Assembly (NCBI RefSeq): GCF_008330945.1 | Contig: NZ_CP043488.1 | Coordinates: 1,426,001-1,490,000, forward strand | Reading direction: 5' to 3' | DNA length: 64,000 bases | Source of the DNA: Labrys sp. KNU-23 | GTDB taxonomy: Bacteria; Pseudomonadota; Alphaproteobacteria; Rhizobiales; Labraceae | In this document: one piece after another, positions 24,554 to 33,784 of the stretch | How the letters are laid out: every line of letters begins with the position of its first letter | How positions within the stretch are numbered: position 1 is the stretch's first letter | Notes under the pieces: model-generated | Told to the model about the DNA's origin: nothing | Seen by the model: only the letters and a program-made list of their open reading frames with translations | The model's database searches: none | Program-made: the position numbers and the translations under genes

Positions 24554-24773
24554 AGCTAATCGACTTGTGGGCGCTCCGGGCGGCCAAGCTATAAAGCATG
24601 TTCTCAAAGCAGGCCCTTCTGCTGGTTGACGGCTCGCATGCTTATAGAAAGCTGCTGCGCAAGAGTCTTGACGGGCTTTCCTTCCAGTCTCCAGTCGTCG
24701 CCGCGCCGACCGCCCCACGTCGGGCATCATTGACGCTGGCGGACATCGTGATGATTTACCAATGGAGAATGCG

Positions 24774-25739
24774 ATGCCGGACCAGAATGCCGAATTCCGG
24801 GTTGCGACGTGGAACATGCAGGGGAACCCATCGGGGAACCCGGAAAAGGAAAGAGGCCTTTCCAGGCTTTGTGCGGAAAACGATGTCGTCGCGCTGCAGG
24901 AGTGCGGTGGTCTCAAGCACGAGCAGGTCACGGAGATGCTGGGAGGCGCTCCAGACGTCGTCGTCGACTGGGACAGCAACGAGAACCGCGTGGGTGGCCA
25001 GAGATGCGGAGCGGCCGAATTGAAGCGGCGAAACCCGCAGGCGAAATATGTGTTCGTTTCGCGCGAGCAGGCCGGACATTTCAACAATAATCGCTGCACC
25101 GTCGGCATCATCGCCAAGACCGATCGCTTGGAGGACCTGCCGGGAGATGAGAGCGCAGGCGTGAACAGTGCCACCGGCAGATCCGCCGTCAGCGTCAAAT
25201 ATGGGGGATTTGTGGTGACGTCCTTCCACGCAGAAGCCAGCCAGGCAGCGACCAGCGACGCGCACACGACTCTGACCGCACTCGGCCGTGCGTTCAAGGA
25301 TCAGCGCATCATCATGGCCGGCGACTTCAATGCCGACCTGCGACAACACGCGCAGAACCAGGTCGTGGAGACGGGTCTCGCCAGACAGATCGCCGATGGC
25401 GATCTGTGGCAACCGCTACGAGGAGGCAGCGGCAGGCGCGTCATCGACGGGAAGATGCGTTCCGAAAGGCAGGTCCAGCAAAAATGGAACGTGGCACGGC
25501 TCGACCTCATGAACGAAGCCCCGCTTCAGGCGAGCGGCTCCTACGAAATTAACAGAATGCGTAACCACAGCGTCGGCTACGCGATGCCCGAAGAGCCGAC
25601 CCACCTCGGTGGTGACGGGACGCAAAGACATCTCGATGGTTTCATGTTCAAGAATATGGAACGCCCGGATATTCCGGCGGCGCGCGAGGCGAGCCGACAC
25701 GGGTCGGACCATCATCCGGTCACGCTGAAGGTACGCTGA
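24774..25739 (+). CDS. CdtB-like endonuclease/exonuclease/phosphatase-fold protein
   Basis: EEP (DNase I-fold) protein of 321 residues, start at 24774 behind TGGAGAATGCG. Catalytic blocks: FRVATWNMQGN (~8-18), VVALQECGG (metal Glu), SFHAEA (His), IIMAGDFNADL (Asp/Asn) and SRHGSDHHPVTL at the end. The order and the wording ATWNMQG..SFHA..GDFN..SDHHPV resemble CdtB, the nuclease of cytolethal distending toxins, more than ExoIII. No signal peptide and no CdtA/CdtC genes are seen, so it may be an intracellular nuclease or an effector delivered another way. It stands alone. Confidence 0.8.
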   Translation: MPDQNAEFRVATWNMQGNPSGNPEKERGLSRLCAENDVVALQECGGLKHEQVTEMLGGAPDVVVDWDSNENRVGGQRCGAAELKRRNPQAKYVFVSREQAGHFNNNRCTVGIIAKTDRLEDLPGDESAGVNSATGRSAVSVKYGGFVVTSFHAEASQAATSDAHTTLTALGRAFKDQRIIMAGDFNADLRQHAQNQVVETGLARQIADGDLWQPLRGGSGRRVIDGKMRSERQVQQKWNVARLDLMNEAPLQASGSYEINRMRNHSVGYAMPEEPTHLGGDGTQRHLDGFMFKNMERPDIPAAREASRHGSDHHPVTLKVR

Positions 25740-25747
25740 TTGAGTCC

Positions 25748-25852
25748 CTAGAGCAAAGCGCGTTTAGACGGAAACGCTGCATTGCTCTAACTCTTTGGTT
25801 CGATGCGTCTTTGCGATTCTTGGTGATTCCACCAAATCGCAAAACGCTCCAG
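25748..25852 (-). repeat. Dispersed ~105-base intergenic repeat, copy 2
   Basis: Inverted copy of the element at 1352-1456; here both hairpin modules are better preserved (AGAGCAATGCAGCG..CGCTTTGCTCT and GCGTTTTGCGATTTGG..AATCGCAAAG, read leftwards). It lies just behind the CdtB-like gene and before the SDR remnant. Confidence 0.8.
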
Positions 25853-25904
25853 GCGGTGAGTGGGTTGAGCGGAGCGTACGGGTAATTCCGGTGCACCGAC
25901 TTAT

Positions 25905-26092
25905 GTCGACACACCGACGTCGAATACCAGCTTCACCGACCCCGAACGCTTTCCGACCTGGATGGAAATGACGCCGATGAAGCGCGTGGCAAGACCGGAC
26001 GAAATCGCCTCGGCCATCCTGTTTCTTGCTTCGGAAGCCTCCAGTGCCATCACGGGAACGACCCTCGTGGTGGCACTGGAGGCTTCCGATCT
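25905..26092 (+). pseudogene. C-terminal remnant of an SDR gene ending in an inverted duplication
   Basis: The rightward frame reads VDTPTSNTSFTDPERF, MKRVARPDEIASAILFLASE and ASSAITGTTLVV, the normal end of an SDR up to the point where DGG should follow. Instead the sequence turns back on itself through a 19-base inverted repeat and reads ALEASD. The N-terminal three quarters of the gene are missing; the repeat copy at 25748 lies directly upstream. Confidence 0.75.
26031..26089. repeat. 19-base perfect inverted repeat
   Basis: TCGGAAGCCTCCAGTGCCA (26031-26049) is repeated in reverse at 26071-26089 around a 21-base spacer. It arises from SDR coding sequence and sits 13 bases beyond the stop of the P-loop kinase gene, so it can act as that gene's 3' hairpin. 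Confidence 0.85.
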
Positions 26093-26101
26093 GCTGATGC
26101 T

Positions 26102-26632
26102 TTACCCGAGCACTTCGTCGACCCAGCCAAGCAGCCGTTCGTGATCGAGCGGCTGTGTCGTATCGACATCAAGGATCGGCCCGCGCCGCAATGGCTCCGC
26201 CCGCCGCGCAAGCGCATCAAGCTCGGGCAGGAAGGCTTCGCCCGGATGCCCGCCATGGCGCAGATGGAGCCGCTCGCGATAGCGTGCGACGAGGATATCA
26301 GGCGGTGCGTGACACCACACCTCGGCCGTGCTGCCCACCCCCGCGCGGACAAGATGGCCCTCCAATACATCGCGCGGCTGAAAGCCGAACCAGGCATCGA
26401 CGATGAAGGTCATGCCATCGGGAGCGTCCCGCACGATCGACCATATCGCCTGGTAGCTGGCTCGTCCCAGCTTGCGATTGAATTCTCGATCTCTGACACC
26501 GAGATGGTCGAAAAAGGGCTCCTTCACACTATCGAGGGCAAGAATTGGCCATTTGCGTGCGTCCGCCAGAAAGCGGGCAACGCTACTCTTGCCGGTCGCC
26601 GGCACGCCATTGACCAGGATAGCCTTCTTCAT
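26102..26632 (-). CDS. P-loop AAA-type kinase (gluconokinase/zeta-like fold)
   Basis: Small P-loop protein of 176 residues. Walker A GVPATGKSS is at residues 9-17, an LDSVKEPFFDHLG segment follows where gluconate- or shikimate-type kinases bind substrate, and VARYRERLHLRHGGHPGE supplies lid arginines. The last third, RGPILDVDTTQPLD, resembles AAA_33 proteins. Its start overlaps the ROK kinase stop by four bases (ATGA), so it is the third gene of the aldolase operon and probably acts on the same carbohydrate, though the substrate is unknown. Confidence 0.8.
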   Translation of the reverse strand: MKKAILVNGVPATGKSSVARFLADARKWPILALDSVKEPFFDHLGVRDREFNRKLGRASYQAIWSIVRDAPDGMTFIVDAWFGFQPRDVLEGHLVRAGVGSTAEVWCHAPPDILVARYRERLHLRHGGHPGEAFLPELDALARRAEPLRRGPILDVDTTQPLDHERLLGWVDEVLG

Positions 26633-27516
26633 GGCGAAACCAGATCGTCCTTCATTCCAGCCAACGCGGCACCGATGACACCGGCGTCATCGCCCAAAAC
26701 AGCACACCTGATCGGGCATTGATACCATGGCGACAGGGCCGGGGCCCATTCCAATGCCGCGCATGCAGTTGCGCCCAACCCGCCACCGAGCAGAAAGAGC
26801 TCCGGGTCCACACTGGCCACGATGCTGTCGATCGCAGCCCTGAGCGGCACCGCCCAAGCCTTGATTACGTTTGTTGCCCTTGCATCTCCACTGCGCGCGA
26901 GGGCAAGGATCTCGTCCGCACTTGTTCCAACCGCGAGTCCGGCATCTGCGATATGACGGCCGAGGGCCGTGCCGGAACTGGTGGTCTCGACGCAGCCGAT
27001 CCGGCCACAATTGCAGACGGCGCCGCCAGGATCGACTGTCACATGGCCAAGCTGGCCGGCGCTGCACCGCCCCCGCATCACGGTCCCGTCCAGCACTACC
27101 GCGCCGCCAATACCGGTGCCGATCGTGAGCATCGCCACGTGGAGACAGCCGCGCGCGGCGCCCGCGACAATCTCGCCGACAAGCGCCATGTTGCAATCAT
27201 TGTCGATGAAGATGCTTTTGCCCGTCTCGTGTTCGATCGCTTCAGCAAACGGTGTGGTCGACAGGTCGACATATCCGCCTGAGAGCACCTGATTGCGGCG
27301 AGCATCGACTCGTCCGGGCACACCGATGCCAACGGCTGTAATGCCAGGCCTGTCGAGCGCACGGATCATGGCAATGAGGCGGGATGTCAGCGCTGCCGGG
27401 TCTCGCAATGTCCTTTCGACGAGACGTTCCAGGATCCGCCCCGATGCATCGATGCAAGCAGCGCGCACATTGGTCCCGCCAATATCGATGCCGATCGCCA
27501 AGGATTGCGTATGCAT
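26629..27516 (-). CDS. ROK-family sugar kinase
   Basis: Sugar kinase of 295 residues from the ATG at 27516, the start that leaves the family N-terminus LAIGIDIGGTNVRA; the frame is open 110 codons further but without homology. DIGGTN is the phosphate-binding loop, FIDNDCNMALVGE holds the catalytic Asp, and CNCGRIGCVET is the ROK zinc motif (C-x-C-GxxGC). TIGTGIGGAVVLDG completes the fold. Gene order aldolase - ROK kinase - P-loop kinase with overlaps points to one pathway in which a sugar is phosphorylated and cleaved. The specific hexose or hexulose is not decidable. Confidence 0.92.
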   Translation of the reverse strand: MHTQSLAIGIDIGGTNVRAACIDASGRILERLVERTLRDPAALTSRLIAMIRALDRPGITAVGIGVPGRVDARRNQVLSGGYVDLSTTPFAEAIEHETGKSIFIDNDCNMALVGEIVAGAARGCLHVAMLTIGTGIGGAVVLDGTVMRGRCSAGQLGHVTVDPGGAVCNCGRIGCVETTSSGTALGRHIADAGLAVGTSADEILALARSGDARATNVIKAWAVPLRAAIDSIVASVDPELFLLGGGLGATACAALEWAPALSPWYQCPIRCAVLGDDAGVIGAALAGMKDDLVSP

Positions 27517-27530
27517 GATCGTAAACCGCT

Positions 27531-28445
27531 TCAGGCTGCCTGCGCGGCCTTGCCGGCGTAGCGGGCGACCACAGCCTGAATTTCGCGCAGGCGCGGGACC
27601 GCAATCGTCGAGAGGCGGCTGGCTGTCTCCTTGCGATCGAGCGAAATGCAGTCCTTCCACAAGGCACGACCGGCAATGACCCCCGACGCCCCGTTTCTCA
27701 TGGCCGTTTCGACCTGACCAAGGAAGGTTGAATGATCGACGCCTGCCGACAAAACCGCCCATGGCACCGCACCGGCGAGACGAGTAACGCCGGCACAAGC
27801 TTCCGCCGTGCCCGGATAGGGCAGCTTCAACACCTTGGAGCCGCAATCCAAGCAGATCCTTGTTCCCTCCAGAACCAGTTCGGGCACCTTGGCGACATAC
27901 TCCTCGCGACTTTCACCCGGCAGTTCATAGGTCAGGAATTCGACCACCAGCAGGAGATCTTCACGGGCGAAGTCTTCAACGCAACGGCGCAAAATGTCGA
28001 TGTTGTGGGTATTGGCCTCAGGCCGGTCCGCACGAAGATACACCATGATCTTGCCGCCCGTTCCGCCCAGCGCACGCACATGACGGGCATCGACTCCGGG
28101 TACCAGGCGCGACAAGCGATAACCTTCCGGCGTCTTGTCGAACCCAGACGCGTCGAGGCCGATCAGGAGAGCCACATCGCGGGCAAGCACGCCATCATCC
28201 ACGACCTTGGGGACGGCACAGATCGGATCGAGCAGCACGCAGCAGGCTGCGCTCGCCAGATATTGAACGATGTCGGATTTGGTTTCGCCGAGCTTCGCGT
28301 CGCTGATTTTGGCCTGTTCGACCGGATCGTTCGCCAACAGAGTGCGCATGCCACCACGCTGGTCGCAGGCAATAACCATCATCATTCCATTGGAGGCGCA
28401 GATCTGCTGGTACCCGCGAAGCTCCGACGTCGTCATCCTGGTCAT
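27531..28445 (-). CDS. LacD/YihT-like class I aldolase
   Basis: TIM-barrel aldolase of 304 residues with ribosome site AGGAGAG before the ATG at 28445. The N-terminus MMMVIACDQRGGMRTLL and the block CGSKVLKLPYP, which contains the Schiff-base Lys of LacD-type enzymes, identify the tagatose-1,6-bisphosphate/sulfofructose-1-phosphate aldolase group. PWAVLSAGVDHSTFLGQV and GASGVIAGRALWKD form the phosphate end. No sulfoquinovose genes are nearby, so a ketohexose phosphate is the more likely substrate. It is first in the operon with the ROK kinase and divergent from the broken SorC gene. Confidence 0.88.
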   Translation of the reverse strand: MTRMTTSELRGYQQICASNGMMMVIACDQRGGMRTLLANDPVEQAKISDAKLGETKSDIVQYLASAACCVLLDPICAVPKVVDDGVLARDVALLIGLDASGFDKTPEGYRLSRLVPGVDARHVRALGGTGGKIMVYLRADRPEANTHNIDILRRCVEDFAREDLLLVVEFLTYELPGESREEYVAKVPELVLEGTRICLDCGSKVLKLPYPGTAEACAGVTRLAGAVPWAVLSAGVDHSTFLGQVETAMRNGASGVIAGRALWKDCISLDRKETASRLSTIAVPRLREIQAVVARYAGKAAQAA

Positions 28446-28556
28446 AGACCCTCTCCTATAGCTTTGCCCGCGGCCGACTGCCGGACGTGTTGAGCCTCAC
28501 GAAATGAGTAGTAACATATTTCTGAAATAAATTGCAATCTGTCTGAGAGTGCTTCC

Positions 28557-29466
28557 ATGGATGGATCGGCCACGCGCAAGACGCTGCATCTGGTGGCGCG
28601 GCTGCACTATGAATCGGACCTCTCTCAAGTCGAGATCGCGCGGCGCCTGAAACTATCGACCGCGCCCCTCTCTCGCCTGCTTCGAAGAGCGCGAGAGGAA
28701 GGCATCGTGCGCATCGAAATTCGCGACTTTGTTGCGCCCGAAGAGATCAGGCGCGACCTGATAAACGCTCTCGGCCTGAAGCAAGCCGCCGTGGTGGATA
28801 CCGTCGAAATCGGTCTGTTGGATACACTTGCCCAACCGGTCGGCACACTTCTCAAGGAAGCGGGGTTGAAGGACGGCTCCGTGCTCGCCATTGGCTGGGG
28901 CCCGGCGGTGCGTGGCGTGATCTGCGCGGGCCTGCCGCGCATTCCCGGTGTCATCATGGTGCCCGCGAGGGGCGGCATTCCGCAGGCGGCGCCCCACTTC
29001 CAGATCAACGCATTCGTCCGCCAGGCAGCTGAACAGCTCGGCGGGGTGCCGAAATTCATCTTTGCTCCCTATTTGCCGGCAACCCAGTATCGGGATGCCT
29101 TTATGAGCGAACCTGCGGTGCGCGAACTGATCGCCTTGTGGGACCGCATCGATGTTGCGCTTGTGGGGGTCGGGCTGCCCCATACCGTCGATCCAATTCA
29201 TGCCGGCACCGTCACCTCAAGCGAACGGGCCCTCGCCCCTGTCGTCGGCGATGTCATTCGGCACTAGTTCGAAGAAGACGGCGCCCTGGTGCATGGGATG
29301 GCAACAACAGCCTGATCGCGGTTTCGCCCGCTCAGCTAAGCACCGTACCCCTTGTTATCGGCGTCGCCGTGTCACCGGCGAAAGCCAAGGCAATCATCGG
29401 TGCAGTGCGAGCAAAACCGTTCAATGCAGTCGTGACGGATGTGGCAACCGCCGAGGCTATTCCTAG
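28557..29466 (+). pseudogene. SorC-family regulator gene with nonsense codon and frameshift
   Basis: 236 codons from 28557 give a normal SorC regulator start (HTH: YESDLSQVEIARRLKLST, PLSRLLRRAREEGIV; sugar-binding part with VLAIGWGPAVRG). They stop at TAG (29265-29267) after GDVIRH. Beyond it the same frame continues FEEDGALV, and after a frame change near 29297 the domain resumes as WDGNNSLIAVSPAQLS, VPLVIGVAVSPAKAKAI and VVTDVATAEAI, the proper end of the family. Repairing one codon and one shift would restore ~300 residues. As it stands, the divergent aldolase operon has probably lost its local regulator. Confidence 0.85.
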
Positions 29467-29785
29467 CGAGTTACAAACCGGAAAGAGCCGCAAAACCAAA
29501 GGAGATTTCAGGTAAGGGCGCCGCAATCCGATCACGGTTATTTTCAATCAAGATTCCGTTGCATCCGCTCCCATAGAGCGTCGCTGCCTTCACCGATATG
29601 ACGTCGGCCCCGACGCGACAGGTATCGTGCCAATAGACACGACCGTTACGCTCGGCTCGCGTTGGCGCGCCACGGTTGAGCACAAGGCAGGGCAAACATC
29701 AACGCATCTGCGCCTCGAACGATCTGGAGCCGTGATGATTGTCCGATATTCAACTTGCCACAGGACGGAGCGGAAACTGCCTCGT

Positions 29786-30916
29786 CTACCGTGCCGCGAA
29801 GCGCTCGGGGCGGAAGGTGGCGAGCATGGGGTGCTCGGCGCCTGTTGCCACTTCGTAAGCAAGCAGTTCACCCACGATGAGGCCCAGCGTCGCTCCGCTG
29901 TGACTGAAGGCAACATAGTAGCCAGGAATGGCCTTGAGGGCGCCCACCACCGGCTCGCCATCGCCGGGGATCGGCTTGCCACCTACGCCGATCGAGGCGA
30001 CTTCAAGCTTTGGATTACCCTCCATTACCTTGGCTGCCTCGGCCAGCAGAGCATCGACCACCGATCCGTCGACGTCGTATCCGCCGTCCGGTCGGAGTTT
30101 CACCCCCTGATCCGCTGCCCAATCGGCATCCAGCGAAAAGGTGCCCCCAGGCGCCGGTCGGACAGCGACGCGCGGCGTGTTGAGAACAGCGTGCAGCGGA
30201 TGCACGAACGGCTTGGTCTGGACCAGTAACGAGAGCGGGGTTCCGTCACCGATCGTCTGGCCGCTTTCCTCCGCCATCCTTGGCACCGCAGGCCCGGTCG
30301 CGAGCACGACGGCGTCTGCCAGAAAGCGGTTGCCTGCGGCAGTTTGCGCACCCACTGCCCGGCCGTTCTCGACCAGAACGCGCGCCGCGCCCTCCTTAGC
30401 CACGAGCGCACCGCCTAGCGCGGCGAACTCCTCGAGGAGCACGCCGATCAAGGCTGGCAGATCCACCCAACCTTCCCCCGGATTGAAGATCGCGCCTTGT
30501 GGCGTGATCGCGCGCGCGTCGACGCCGGGAGCAACATGGGCGACCTCGCCAGCCGAAAGCCGCAGGGCGTCATAACCGATGGAAACTTCATGGCAGTATG
30601 CCGCCTCGATTTCGTTGCTCGCATCGTTGGCATCCCAGGTCAGGCCTCCATCGAAGCGGAGCCAGTCCGCATTCGGAGACCGCGCCGAAAGCGTACGGTA
30701 GCGGTCGATACCGGCCATGCGCAGACGGTGATAGGGTTCGGAGCGCATGCGTGCCGAATTCAGCCAGGAAAGCGAGCGGCCGGAGGCGCCGTTGGCCGGC
30801 GGGCCGTCATTGAGGATGGTGACACGAATACCGCGCCGGGCGAGTTGCACCCCCGTGGAAACGCCAAAAATGCCGGCGCCAATGATGACGGCCGAGGTGA
30901 TGGTGCTATCGGTCAT
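29786..30916 (-). CDS. FAD-dependent amino acid oxidase/dehydrogenase (DadA-like, DAO family)
   Basis: Flavoprotein of 376 residues (an ATG nine codons upstream is possible). The dinucleotide motif VIIGAGIFGVSTGVQLARRG begins near residue 9, and the DAO fold continues through GRSLSWLNSARM, VVLATGPAVPRMAE and the C-terminal SIGVGGKPIPGDGEPVVG and FSHSGATLGLIVGELLA. It lies downstream of an amino-acid-type ABC importer on the same strand, so it likely oxidises an imported amino acid, D-amino acid or opine. The exact substrate is unknown. Confidence 0.9.
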   Translation of the reverse strand: MTDSTITSAVIIGAGIFGVSTGVQLARRGIRVTILNDGPPANGASGRSLSWLNSARMRSEPYHRLRMAGIDRYRTLSARSPNADWLRFDGGLTWDANDASNEIEAAYCHEVSIGYDALRLSAGEVAHVAPGVDARAITPQGAIFNPGEGWVDLPALIGVLLEEFAALGGALVAKEGAARVLVENGRAVGAQTAAGNRFLADAVVLATGPAVPRMAEESGQTIGDGTPLSLLVQTKPFVHPLHAVLNTPRVAVRPAPGGTFSLDADWAADQGVKLRPDGGYDVDGSVVDALLAEAAKVMEGNPKLEVASIGVGGKPIPGDGEPVVGALKAIPGYYVAFSHSGATLGLIVGELLAYEVATGAEHPMLATFRPERFAAR

Positions 30917-31153
30917 AGTCGGGTCTTTCGATCGGTTGATCATGCGATGGAAAATGGCTGGGGCGACGCCCGCTCCTTGCGGAGAGGAAGAGAGTGTCGA
31001 CGACCTTCATGTTGGCGCGTGCACCATCCAGCCCATACCTGAAGGGATTCCTGGAAAGTGGCACACGCTTCGTCCGGGCATTGAAGAACATCGGCCTTTC
31101 CAATCCGCCGCAGGTCGCATGGTGGATGGCATCTTGGGTGCTTCGTTGAACGT

Positions 31154-32665
31154 TCACAGCACTTCGGCCAGGAAGCGCTTGAGGCGGGGACTCTGCGGGG
31201 TATCGAAAATCCTGTCCGGAGGGCCTGCCTCGACGATGCGGCCTTCATCCATGAAGACGACCTGGTCGGCAACCCGCCGGGCAAAGCCCATTTCATGCGT
31301 GACGACGACCATGGTCATGCCACGCCTGCCGAGATCGGCCATCAGGTTGAGAACACCCTTCACGAGTTCGGGATCGAGGGCGCTCGTCACCTCGTCGAAG
31401 AGGATGACTTCCGGTTCCATGGCAAGCGCACGGGCAATGGCAACGCGCTGCTGCTGCCCTCCGGAAAGGCCACCGGGCCGATGGTGCTGGCGGCTCGCCA
31501 GGCCGACATCGGCCAGCCGTGCCTTGGCGATGCGCTCGGCTTCTTCCGCCGACAGGCCTTTGATCCGATTTGGTGCCAGCATGACGTTTTCCAACGCCGT
31601 GTGATCCGGGAACAGGTTGAAATGCTGAAACACCATGCCGACGCGGCGGCGCAGCTTTTCCGGCTTCATGGCGAGGATGCTGCCGCCGTCGAGCAGGATG
31701 TCGCCGCTCTTCGGCTCGACAAGGCGATTGAGACAGCGCAGCAAGGTCGATTTGCCCGACCCCGAAGGGCCGATGATGCAGGTGACGCCGCCGGGCTTGA
31801 CCGCAAGATCGACGCCCTTCAGCACCTCCAGTTCGCCATAGGCCATGCCGAGACCACGCACCTCCAGGCTGCCTCCCTTGAAAACCGGGCCGGCCTCGCC
31901 GCGCTTGACGCTTTCCAATTCGCTGACCTCCTCCAGTCCACTGGAGACGGCCGTGGGCCGCCGTTTGCCAACGCGCAAGCGGTTGTCGATATAATTGACC
32001 AGATGGGTGAGCGGCACTGTTACGACGAGATAGAAAACCCCTGCAAGCAACAGGGGCGAAAGATTACCCGTAACCACCGCCTGGTCCTGGCCGACACGAA
32101 AAATCTCCCGTTCGGAGGCAAGCAGGCCGAGGAAATAGACCAGGCTCGAGTCCTTCACATTGCCGATGAATTGATTGACGAGTGCCGGCAAAACGCGGCG
32201 CACGCCCTGCGGCACGACAATGAGCCGCATGCCTTCGCCATAGCTCATCGACAAGGCCCGGCAGGCTTCCATCTGGCCGCGATCGACACTCTGAATTCCG
32301 GAGCGGAAGATCTCGCCGATATAGGCCCCCGCAATCAGGCTGAGTGCCAGGATACCGAGGGGATAGGGCGATGGGCCGAAAAGATCGCGTCCGAGGCGAG
32401 CGAAACCTTGCCCGATCAGCAAGATGGTGACGATGGCCGGCAGGCCGCGAAAGACATCGGTGTAGACGCGAGCGGGAATGCGCAGCCAGGGCGAACGAGA
32501 AATGCCCATGATCGCCAACACCATGCCGATCACCACGCCCAGCACGGTAGAGGCGGCGGCCAGGATCAGCGTATTCTTCAGGCCGACCGTGATCATGGTC
32601 GGCAGCACCTCGGCCATCGCATTCCAGTCAAGGAAGCTGCGGCGAAGGTTTTCAAGCCAGTTCAT
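31154..32665 (-). CDS. Fused amino acid ABC transporter permease-ATPase
   Basis: One 503-residue chain with both inner-membrane and ATPase functions of a polar amino acid importer. Residues 1-235 are a HisMQ-type permease ([18 protein letters not shown]; the EAA loop [19 protein letters not shown] near 132-150). A linker (~236-264) leads to a GlnQ-type ATPase with Walker [10 protein letters not shown] at 299-307, [15 protein letters not shown], signature LSGGQQQR and Walker [15 protein letters not shown]. Such fusions occur in some families; here only this permease is encoded. It lies 60 bases behind the binding protein. Confidence 0.93.
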   Translation of the reverse strand: MNWLENLRRSFLDWNAMAEVLPTMITVGLKNTLILAAASTVLGVVIGMVLAIMGISRSPWLRIPARVYTDVFRGLPAIVTILLIGQGFARLGRDLFGPSPYPLGILALSLIAGAYIGEIFRSGIQSVDRGQMEACRALSMSYGEGMRLIVVPQGVRRVLPALVNQFIGNVKDSSLVYFLGLLASEREIFRVGQDQAVVTGNLSPLLLAGVFYLVVTVPLTHLVNYIDNRLRVGKRRPTAVSSGLEEVSELESVKRGEAGPVFKGGSLEVRGLGMAYGELEVLKGVDLAVKPGGVTCIIGPSGSGKSTLLRCLNRLVEPKSGDILLDGGSILAMKPEKLRRRVGMVFQHFNLFPDHTALENVMLAPNRIKGLSAEEAERIAKARLADVGLASRQHHRPGGLSGGQQQRVAIARALAMEPEVILFDEVTSALDPELVKGVLNLMADLGRRGMTMVVVTHEMGFARRVADQVVFMDEGRIVEAGPPDRIFDTPQSPRLKRFLAEVL

Positions 32666-32688
32666 GGGGAAGTCCCTTGAATGAAAGA

Positions 32689-32715
32689 CCGGTCCGGCCG
32701 GCGAATTCGGACCGG
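32689..32715 (-). promoter_or_regulatory. Intercistronic hairpin after the amino acid binding-protein gene
   Basis: CCGGTCCG (32689-32696) and CGGACCGG (32708-32715) form an 8-base stem around 11 bases, between the binding protein stop and the fused permease-ATPase start. Confidence 0.5.
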
Positions 32716-32725
32716 CAAGGCCGCA

Positions 32726-33556
32726 TCACGGCTTGGGAAGATAGGCGGCGGGCATCGGCGTGCCCGGGAACCACTTTTCATGCAGTTTCTTCCAGGTGCC
32801 GTCCTGCATGGCCTCATGCAGTGCCTTGTTCAGCGCAGTGCGCAGCGCATCATTGCCCTTTCGGATGACAAAGCCGGCCGGGGCGTCGAAACTTGGGATG
32901 TTGACCGCAACCTTCAAGGTCGGATAGCGGGCCGAATAGTCCTTGGCCGCCTCATAGTCGAGGAAATGGGCGTCGATCGTCCCGTTATTGAGCGCCGCCA
33001 CAGCTGAATTGTTGTCGGGGAACTTCACCAGGTCGGTGCCGGCGAAATTCTTTTCGGCATAAATTTCCTGGAGGGTGCCCTGCACGACGCCGAGACGCTT
33101 GCCCTTGAGGCCGTTCGCATCGGTGATGCCGGCATCTGACGACAGCACAGTGAGGAAACCTGCCAGGTAGCCGTCGGAAAAGTCGACGGTTTGCTTGCGC
33201 TTGTCGGTTGTGCCGATCGCCGCGGCCGCAATGTCGAAGCGGCCGTTGGCAACCGAAGGCATGAGCGCGGAGAATTCCTGGCCGGTGAAGACGACCTGAT
33301 CCTTCTTGAAGCCCATGCGTTCGGCGACATTGAGAAAGAGTTCGATATCGAAGCCTGTAAAGCCACCATCGGCGGTGGTGAAGGCGTAGGGCTTTGCGTC
33401 ACCCATAGTGCCTACGCTGATCGTCTTGGCATCAATGAGACCGAGCGGATTGTCCTCGGCCAGCGCGACTGAGACCACGCCGCTGGTGATGGCAAGGGCC
33501 AGGACGGCGGCGCGCATCCGGGCCAGGATCCTGCGGGTTGTAGCTGCATAGGTCAT
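32726..33556 (-). CDS. Amino acid ABC transporter substrate-binding protein (SBP_bac_3)
   Basis: Periplasmic receptor of 276 residues, start at 33556 behind CAGGAGAACAAT. The signal peptide spans ~35 residues ([18 protein letters not shown] to SVALA-ED). The mature domain is of the HisJ/GlnH family: [70 protein letters not shown]. The Arg that usually binds the alpha-carboxylate appears as R in [14 protein letters not shown]. It is first in the operon with the fused permease-ATPase and the DadA-like oxidase, opposite the LacI gene. Confidence 0.93.
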   Translation of the reverse strand: MTYAATTRRILARMRAAVLALAITSGVVSVALAEDNPLGLIDAKTISVGTMGDAKPYAFTTADGGFTGFDIELFLNVAERMGFKKDQVVFTGQEFSALMPSVANGRFDIAAAAIGTTDKRKQTVDFSDGYLAGFLTVLSSDAGITDANGLKGKRLGVVQGTLQEIYAEKNFAGTDLVKFPDNNSAVAALNNGTIDAHFLDYEAAKDYSARYPTLKVAVNIPSFDAPAGFVIRKGNDALRTALNKALHEAMQDGTWKKLHEKWFPGTPMPAAYLPKP

Positions 33557-33686
33557 CGGTATTGTTCTCCTGCTCTGATGGTGGTTTGCCGGGCGGACAG
33601 ACACAGAATGGCGCACCGGCCGATGGTGCTCCGCCATATGTCCGGCCCTCCGTCGCTTGCCGCGTGGATGACACATATTTTTATAT

Positions 33687-33763
33687 GATACCGGTCTCTT
33701 ATAAATTGAGACCGGTCTCTTTTGATTTTTTGATTGTTATATCTGCATTGACCGGTCGTCAAT
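33687..33763. promoter_or_regulatory. Three ACCGGT operator sites in the LacI divergent promoter
   Basis: GATACCGGTCTC (33687-33698), the perfect palindrome GAGACCGGTCTC (33708-33719) and ATTGACCGGTCGTCAAT (33747-33763) all centre on ACCGGT. The first two are 21 bases apart. A central CG palindrome is typical of LacI-family operators, and they lie between the LacI start (33785) and the importer operon (33556). Confidence 0.75.
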
Positions 33764-33784
33764 ATGTCTTGTAAAGCTGAGGCC

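Noticed and set aside
24774..25739. Complete cytolethal distending toxin locus
   Set aside because: Only a CdtB-like protein is present; no CdtA or CdtC lectin-type genes and no signal peptide.
27531..28445. Sulfoquinovose (YihT) aldolase function
   Set aside because: No YihS isomerase, YihU reductase or PfkB-type YihV kinase is nearby; only the broader LacD/YihT aldolase family can be supported.
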